Assembly: GCA_014239625.1 (NCBI GenBank)
Contig: JAAZYN010000049.1
Span: 1 to 12,093, forward strand
Reading direction: 5' to 3'
Length of the DNA stretch: 12,093 bases
Source of the DNA: Myxococcales bacterium
GTDB lineage: Bacteria; Myxococcota_A; UBA9042; PHBI01; JAAZYN01
Shown one piece after another: positions 6,625 through 12,093 of the stretch (its first letter is position 1; each line of letters begins with the position of its first letter). Made by a program: the position numbers and the translations under genes. Under the pieces are notes generated by a model. That model ran no database searches, was not told the DNA's origin, and saw only the letters and a list, made by a program, of their open reading frames with translations.

Positions 6625-9296
6625 GAACTTGCCTCCAGCGCGGCCTGAGCCGCCGCCAGCCGGGCGATGGGGACGCGGAACGGTGAACAGCTGACGTAGT
6701 CCAGACCGGCCTTGTGACAGAACGCGATGGAGCGGGGGTCCCCGCCGTGCTCGCCGCACATTCCAAGCTCCAGCCCTGGGTTCTTCGCGCGCCCGCGCTC
6801 GACAGCGATCTCCACCAGCTCTCCTACAGAGGGGTCCAACGACACAAACGGATCGATAGGGAGGATTCCCATCTCAACGTAGAACGGAAGAAAACGTCCG
6901 CAATCATCTCGGCTGATGCCGAAAATCGTCTGGGTCAGATCGTTGGTGCCGAAGCTGAAGAAGTCGGCGACCTCGGCCAACTGGCCGCCGGTCAGGCAGC
7001 TGCGGGGGAGCTCGATCATCGTGCCCACGGCCAGCTGCAGGTTCACTCCGTATGCCTCGCAGGCGCGGGTCATGGTGGTCCGAACGACGTCGCGCAGGAG
7101 CTCCAGCTCCCGGACATGGCTCACCAACGGGATCATGATCTGCGGGTTCACCGGGACGCCGTCGTCGTTCATCACCTCGCACGCGGCTTCGACCACCGCG
7201 CGCACCTGCATCTCGTAGATCTCGGGATAGGTGAGCCCGAGTCGGCAGCCACGGTGTCCGAGCATCGGGTTGATCTCGCTCATGGACTCGAGTCGGCGCC
7301 TGATGACCTCGGGCGTGTCGCCGAGGACCTCGGCGAGGGCTCCGATCTCACGATCGCCGTGCGGAACGAACTCGTGCAGCGGGGGGTCCAGCAGCCGGAT
7401 GGTCACCGGCAACCCCCTCATGACCCTGAAGATGGCCTTGAAGTCGGCTTTTTGCATGGGCATGAGCTTCGCCAGCGCTTCGCGGCGAGGGGCCTCGTCT
7501 TCCGCGACGATCATCTGGCGAAAGATATCGATCCGGCCCGTCTCGAAGAACATGTGTTCGGTTCGGCACAGGCCGACGCCTTTGGCGCCGAAGCGGACGG
7601 CGCGCTCGCAGTCCCGAGCGGTGTCCGCGTTGACGTAGACCCTCAGCCGCGCCACGTCGTCCACCCAGGCCAGCAACTCTTCGAGCTCTCGCGACGCCTT
7701 GGGTTGGACCGTCTCGACCTCGCCCACCATGACCGATCCACTCGTTCCGTCGATGGTGATGATGTCGCCTTGGGCGATGGTCTGGTCGCCGACCATCATG
7801 TAGCGTTCGTCGGGGTGCAGCTCGAGGTCGAGGCAACCCACGATGCAGGCGCGACTGGCGCCCCGAGCGACCACCGCAGCGTGGGACGTCATCCCCCCGC
7901 GCCGGGTCAGGATTCCCGCGGACTTGAGCATGCCGTGGATGTCGTCCGGGGTGGTCTCGGAGCGCACCAGGACCACCGACAAGCCGCGTCCGGCCCACTC
8001 CACCGCCTCTTTGGAGCTGAACACCGCGTGGCCGGTGGCAGCCCCTGGAGAGGCGCCGAGTCCGCGAGCGACTACGTCCCGTAGGCTGTCGGTGTCGATC
8101 TGAGGGTGCAAGATCTTGTCGAGGGTCTGGGTCTGGACCCGCCGGATAGCCTGGGTGGTGGTGATGATCCCTTCCCGGGCCAAGTCGACGGCGATGCGTA
8201 CTTCGGCTCGCGGGCTGCGTTTCCCAATCCGTGTCTGGATGATCCAGAGCTTGTTCTGTTGGATGGTGAAGGCCATCCGCAGCATGTCTCGAAAGTGGCT
8301 CTCCAACACCCGGTAGGCGCGCGTAAGTTCTCGGTATGCTTCCGGATGCTCTCTCTCCAGCACGCGGTCGCCGGGGAGCGTGCCGGACTCTTTGTTCAGC
8401 GGCTGAGGGGCCCGCAGTCCCATGCGAACGTCTTCGCCCTGGGCGTTCGGGAGCCATTCGCCGAAGAAGCGTTTCTCGCCGTTGTCCGGGTCTCGCGTGA
8501 AGGCCATCCCGGTGGCGCTGTGTTCGCCCATGTTGCCGAACACCATCAGCTGCACGGTCACCGCGGTGTAGTGGTCGTGAGGTAGGCCATGGGCGTTGCG
8601 GTAGCCGACCGGCTTGGGGCTGTTCCAACTACGAAACACGGCCTCGATGGAGGCCCAGAGCTGCTCTCTGGGGTCGTCGGGGGGGAGCGCCGAGCTGGAC
8701 TCGATCATCTTGCGCTTGAAGATCTCGGTGAGGCCCTCGAGCGCTGGCGCCGACAGCTCCGACTCGTCGTAGACCCCTTCGCCGTCTTTGGCCCGCTCCA
8801 GCAGCGTCTCCAGGATGCCACGGCGCATGCCCATACACACCGCCGCATAATCTTGCAGGTAACGGCGGTAGCAATCCCAGGCGTAGCGCTCGTCACCGGT
8901 CCGAGCCGCGAGCCCGACCGCGATGTCACGGTTCATGCCGACGTTGAGCACCGCCTCTAGCATCCCCCCCGCGGTGACCGGCGTGGCCGGTCGCACCGAT
9001 AGCAACAGGGGGTTGTCGGGATCACCGTAGGTCGTCTCAGTGCGCGCCTCCAACAGCGTAAGCGCCGCTTGGATCTGCTCTCGAGCCCCGGCCGGAAACT
9101 CGGAGGTCTTCAGCATGTGCTCGCAGACCTGCGTCGTGATGGTGAAGCCAGGCGGGACGGGTAAGCCCAACCGGGTCATCTCCGCGAGGCGTTCTCCTTT
9201 GGCGCCGACCAGCGCGTGCATCTCTGGCGCGGCCTCGGCGACCCCATCGCCGAAGCTGTATACGAAGCGTGGTTTGGTGCCTGACGGCAATGTCAC
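6621..9296 (-). CDS. ppdK: Pyruvate,phosphate dikinase with altered ATP-grasp residues
   Basis: Pyruvate,phosphate dikinase family, 891 residues (the C. symbiosum enzyme is about 874). The family interconverts ATP + Pi + pyruvate with AMP + PPi + PEP through a swinging phosphohistidine domain. Order: N-terminal ATP-grasp half (about 1-360), phosphohistidine domain with GGMTSHAAVVARG (catalytic His472), and a C-terminal PEP-binding TIM barrel. Barrel residues are intact: Arg578, Arg634, Glu762, Asn785-Asp786 and Cys847 in GMCGEHGGDP. The ATP-grasp half keeps Lys33, Arg102, Thr262-Gly263, NAQGED, Gln354 and Arg356. However, the usual SVRSGAxxSMPGMMDT reads SVRPATPVTAGGMLEA, and the acidic pair Asp321/Glu323 of C. 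symbiosum is Arg340/Ala342. The start is GTG, overlapping the glyS stop as GTGA, with AAGG seven bases upstream; no start before the conserved FVYSFGDG is better. The family is certain. Normal ATP-dependent activity is not, given these changes. Confidence 0.93.
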   Translation of the reverse strand: MTLPSGTKPRFVYSFGDGVAEAAPEMHALVGAKGERLAEMTRLGLPVPPGFTITTQVCEHMLKTSEFPAGAREQIQAALTLLEARTETTYGDPDNPLLLSVRPATPVTAGGMLEAVLNVGMNRDIAVGLAARTGDERYAWDCYRRYLQDYAAVCMGMRRGILETLLERAKDGEGVYDESELSAPALEGLTEIFKRKMIESSSALPPDDPREQLWASIEAVFRSWNSPKPVGYRNAHGLPHDHYTAVTVQLMVFGNMGEHSATGMAFTRDPDNGEKRFFGEWLPNAQGEDVRMGLRAPQPLNKESGTLPGDRVLEREHPEAYRELTRAYRVLESHFRDMLRMAFTIQQNKLWIIQTRIGKRSPRAEVRIAVDLAREGIITTTQAIRRVQTQTLDKILHPQIDTDSLRDVVARGLGASPGAATGHAVFSSKEAVEWAGRGLSVVLVRSETTPDDIHGMLKSAGILTRRGGMTSHAAVVARGASRACIVGCLDLELHPDERYMMVGDQTIAQGDIITIDGTSGSVMVGEVETVQPKASRELEELLAWVDDVARLRVYVNADTARDCERAVRFGAKGVGLCRTEHMFFETGRIDIFRQMIVAEDEAPRREALAKLMPMQKADFKAIFRVMRGLPVTIRLLDPPLHEFVPHGDREIGALAEVLGDTPEVIRRRLESMSEINPMLGHRGCRLGLTYPEIYEMQVRAVVEAACEVMNDDGVPVNPQIMIPLVSHVRELELLRDVVRTTMTRACEAYGVNLQLAVGTMIELPRSCLTGGQLAEVADFFSFGTNDLTQTIFGISRDDCGRFLPFYVEMGILPIDPFVSLDPSVGELVEIAVERGRAKNPGLELGMCGEHGGDPRSIAFCHKAGLDYVSCSPFRVPIARLAAAQAALEASS
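6632..6636 (-). promoter_or_regulatory. Strong ribosome binding site for the beta-propeller lipoprotein
   Basis: A perfect GGAGG lies seven bases before the ATG at 6624, within the last codons of ppdK. It decides the start over the longer in-frame extension to 6759 and suggests efficient, independent initiation. Confidence 0.75.
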
Positions 9297-11367
9297 GTGC
9301 TGACCTTGTCGAAGTCGCAGATGCGGCGAAACAGGGCGGCGATGGCCCCGAGCAACGCCAGACGGCGTCGACGCTCAGCGAGATCCTCGCTCATCACCAT
9401 GACATCATCGAAGAACCCGTCGATGGCCGGCTTGAGCGCGACCATCGCACCGAGCGCGCGGGCATAGTCGCGCCCCTCGAGAGCCGCCGCCACGGTGGCG
9501 CGGTGCCGCGCGTAGTCCTGGGCCAGGGCGACAGCCTTCGGCTCTGTCAGGGTGGAGGCGTCCAGGGCGTCCACGTCCTGGTCGGCGACGATGCGCACCA
9601 CGCGTTTGAACGCGATGGCCAGATCTTCCCAGCCGTCGCCGTTCTTCACCGTTTGCAGGGCCTCGAGGCGCCCGCGAGCGTCCGCAGGGTCGTCGAAGCC
9701 GCTGCTCAGGACGGCCTCTGTCAGGTCCGTAGGGAAGTCCGCCGCGAGGGAGGTCTTTAGCCGTGTCCGCATGAAGTCGAGGATGCGCCCACGCACCGCC
9801 GGCCAGTCTACGTCGACGACGTCGCCGTAGGTGGCGTGCGCCAGATCGAGCCAGCCTCTCAGGGAGGCCTGCCCGCGGGCCCCGGGCGGCAGGCGTTCAG
9901 CCATGCGCAGCACGCCCAGGGCCTGGCGTCGCAAGGCATAGGGGTCGGCGCTTCCGGTGGGCTCGAGCCCCAGGCAGAAGCACCCGACGATGCTGTCGAG
10001 TTTGTCGGCCAATGAGGTCGCGACGCCCACCGGCCCGGTGGGAAGCGCGTCTCCCGCGAAGCGGGGCCAGTAGTGCTCCTTGATGGCCACCGCGACGGGC
10101 TCCGGGAGCCCTGCGTGGTTGGCGTAGTGCCAGCCCATGATCCCCTGGAGCGCAGCGAACTCGCCCACCATGCCAGTGGACAGATCGGCTTTCGCCAGCC
10201 TGCCAGCCATGGCCGCCTGCTCTCGGACGGCACCGGCATAGCCGAGGGTTGCGGCGATCTCGGAGGCCAACACCTCGAGGCGCGCCGCCTTGTCGCGCAT
10301 GGTGCCCAGGCCTTTCAAGAAGGTGCGCTGGGACAGCCGGTCGGTGAACTCATCCAGGGAGGTCTTCTTGTCGTTTTCAAAGAAGAACTTGGCGTCCGCC
10401 AGGCGTGCGGCGAGGACGCGTTGGTTTCCGTGCGCGACCACGGCTGGGTCGGTGGGCTCTGTGCCGGCCACCACCACGAAGTGGTTCAGCAGCGCCCCGG
10501 TGCCAGGGTGACATACAGCGAAGTACTTCTGATGCACCTTCATCGAGGTGATGAGGACCTCGTCGGGGATCGACAGATAGGCCTCGTCGAAGGTCCCCAG
10601 CAGCGGGACCGCGCACTCGACCAAGCCGCTGACCTCCTCCAGCAGGCCGTCGTCCCACACGAGCTCTCCGCCGGCGCTCGAGGCCAGGCCCTTGGCACCC
10701 TCGAAGATGGCCGCCGCTCGCGTGTCGGCGTTGGGCTCGACCTTCGCGGCGCGGAGCTTCGACGACCAGTCCGCGCTACCGCCGACGGTGAAGTGCTCGG
10801 GCGCCATGAAGCGGTGGCCGCGGCTCTGATCGCCCGCGATGATGTCACAGAACTCCAGGGGCAGCACCGCCCCATCGAAGAGCGCCACGATCCAGTGGAC
10901 GGGCCGGATGAAGGCTTTGGGCGAGGTCCCCCAGCGCATCGATTTGGGCCAGTGGAGCTTCGCCAGCGCTTCGCCCAGGATCCTCGGGAGCAGCTCGCGG
11001 GCCGGCTGACCCACGGTGTGAACGGTCGCCGCCAGGTACTCGCCGCGATCGGTGGAGACGCGCTGGAGCGCCGCCACCTCGACGTTGTTTCGCTTGGCGA
11101 AGCCCACCGCGGCCTTGGTGGGTATACCCTCGGCGTCAAAGGCGATCCGTGCCGGCGGACCGGTGAGGGTCTCGGTCTTGCTCGGTTGGCTCTCCGCGAC
11201 CTGAATCGACAGCGCCAGCCGGCGCGGAGTGGACCATGTCCGGACGGGGCCGTGCTCAAGCCCTAGGCCGTCGATGCCCTTCACCAGGCGCTCGCCCAGC
11301 GCGCGCTCGGCGCCGCGCAGGAAGCGGGCCGGGATCTCCTCGGTGCCCAGCTCGAAGAAGAGCTCTC

Positions 11368-11371
<4 letters not shown>
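9293..11371 (-). CDS. glyS: Glycyl-tRNA synthetase beta subunit
   Basis: Beta subunit of the two-subunit glycyl-tRNA synthetase; it supplies tRNA recognition, including anticodon binding, to the catalytic alpha subunit. The protein is 692 residues, close to E. coli GlyS at 689. The N-terminus MRELFFELGTEEIPARFL is the family hallmark. RGHRFM lies near residue 185, then KVHQKYFAV, RLADAKFFFENDKK and GIMGWHYANHAG, and a C-terminal DALR-like anticodon-binding helical region occupies about the last 100 residues, including KPAIDGFFDDVMVMSED. The frame extends upstream to 11545 inside glyQ. I chose ATG 11371 because it fits the family N-terminus, overlaps the glyQ stop as ATGA and has GGGGAG six bases upstream. 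The TGA stop overlaps the next start as GTGA. No defect is visible. Confidence 0.97.

Positions 11372-12093
<722 letters not shown>

Noticed and set aside
6625..6759. Longer start for the beta-propeller gene at 6759
   Set aside because: The extra 45 residues are Arg/Gly/Pro-rich out-of-frame translation of the ppdK end and would bury the signal peptide. GGAGG and the ATGA overlap favour 6624.
6714..8084. A 456-codon open frame on the plus strand
   Set aside because: It is fully antisense to the most conserved part of ppdK and rich in His, Arg and Asp, as expected from complementing that frame. No start signal or family resemblance.
7464..10974. An identical 20-base word (containing gagcttcgccagcgcttcgc) at 7464-7483 and 10955-10974
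   Set aside because: Both copies encode Glu-Ala-Leu-Ala-Lys-Leu in conserved genes (ppdK and glyS). Shared amino acids plus biased codon use explain it; there is no sign of a mobile or regulatory repeat.
10073..11266. A 397-codon open frame on the plus strand
   Set aside because: It is antisense to glyS, which is unambiguous. Composition is typical of a shadow frame.

Overview
This is a GC-rich bacterial window in which every supported gene lies on the minus strand, so biological order runs from the right edge to the left. The lipoproteins carry Cys-bracketed DGxDNDGDG calcium-type repeats and Asp/Ala/Pro/Thr-rich linkers. These are common in Myxococcota and Bradymonadales-type deltaproteobacteria, so I infer that kind of source with moderate confidence. 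No rRNA, tRNA, CRISPR array, insertion sequence or phage gene is visible.

Right part (12093-6621), housekeeping: the C-terminal part of glyQ, complete glyS (the alpha and beta subunits of the two-subunit glycyl-tRNA synthetase), then a full-length pyruvate,phosphate dikinase gene (ppdK). The dikinase keeps its catalytic histidine and its whole PEP/pyruvate active site. It lacks two conserved acidic residues of the ATP-grasp site and has a rewritten phosphate-loop segment.

Middle and left part (6624-696), cell envelope: a YVTN-type beta-propeller lipoprotein, a 633-residue lipoprotein with three DGxDNDGDG repeats, a further 372-codon reading frame that continues the previous one in the same frame across a single amber codon, and a lipoprotein made of two tandem copies of an OB-fold-like module. 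Left edge (692-1): a homologue of L-2-amino-thiazoline-4-carboxylate hydrolase, then the first 30 codons of an unidentified gene.

The genes are packed like one operon. Successive starts and stops overlap as ATGA, GTGA, ATGA and ATGA; after that come the amber junction, a 32-nt gap, a 3-nt gap and a TGATG overlap. No internal promoter or terminator is visible and there is almost no non-coding DNA (the longest gap is about 40 nt). The envelope genes therefore probably share transcription with glyQS-ppdK, although a functional link is not shown. The two observations most worth following are the in-frame amber codon at 3413-3415 and the altered ATP-grasp site of the dikinase. I do not see a clearly new defence, mobile or biosynthetic system here.
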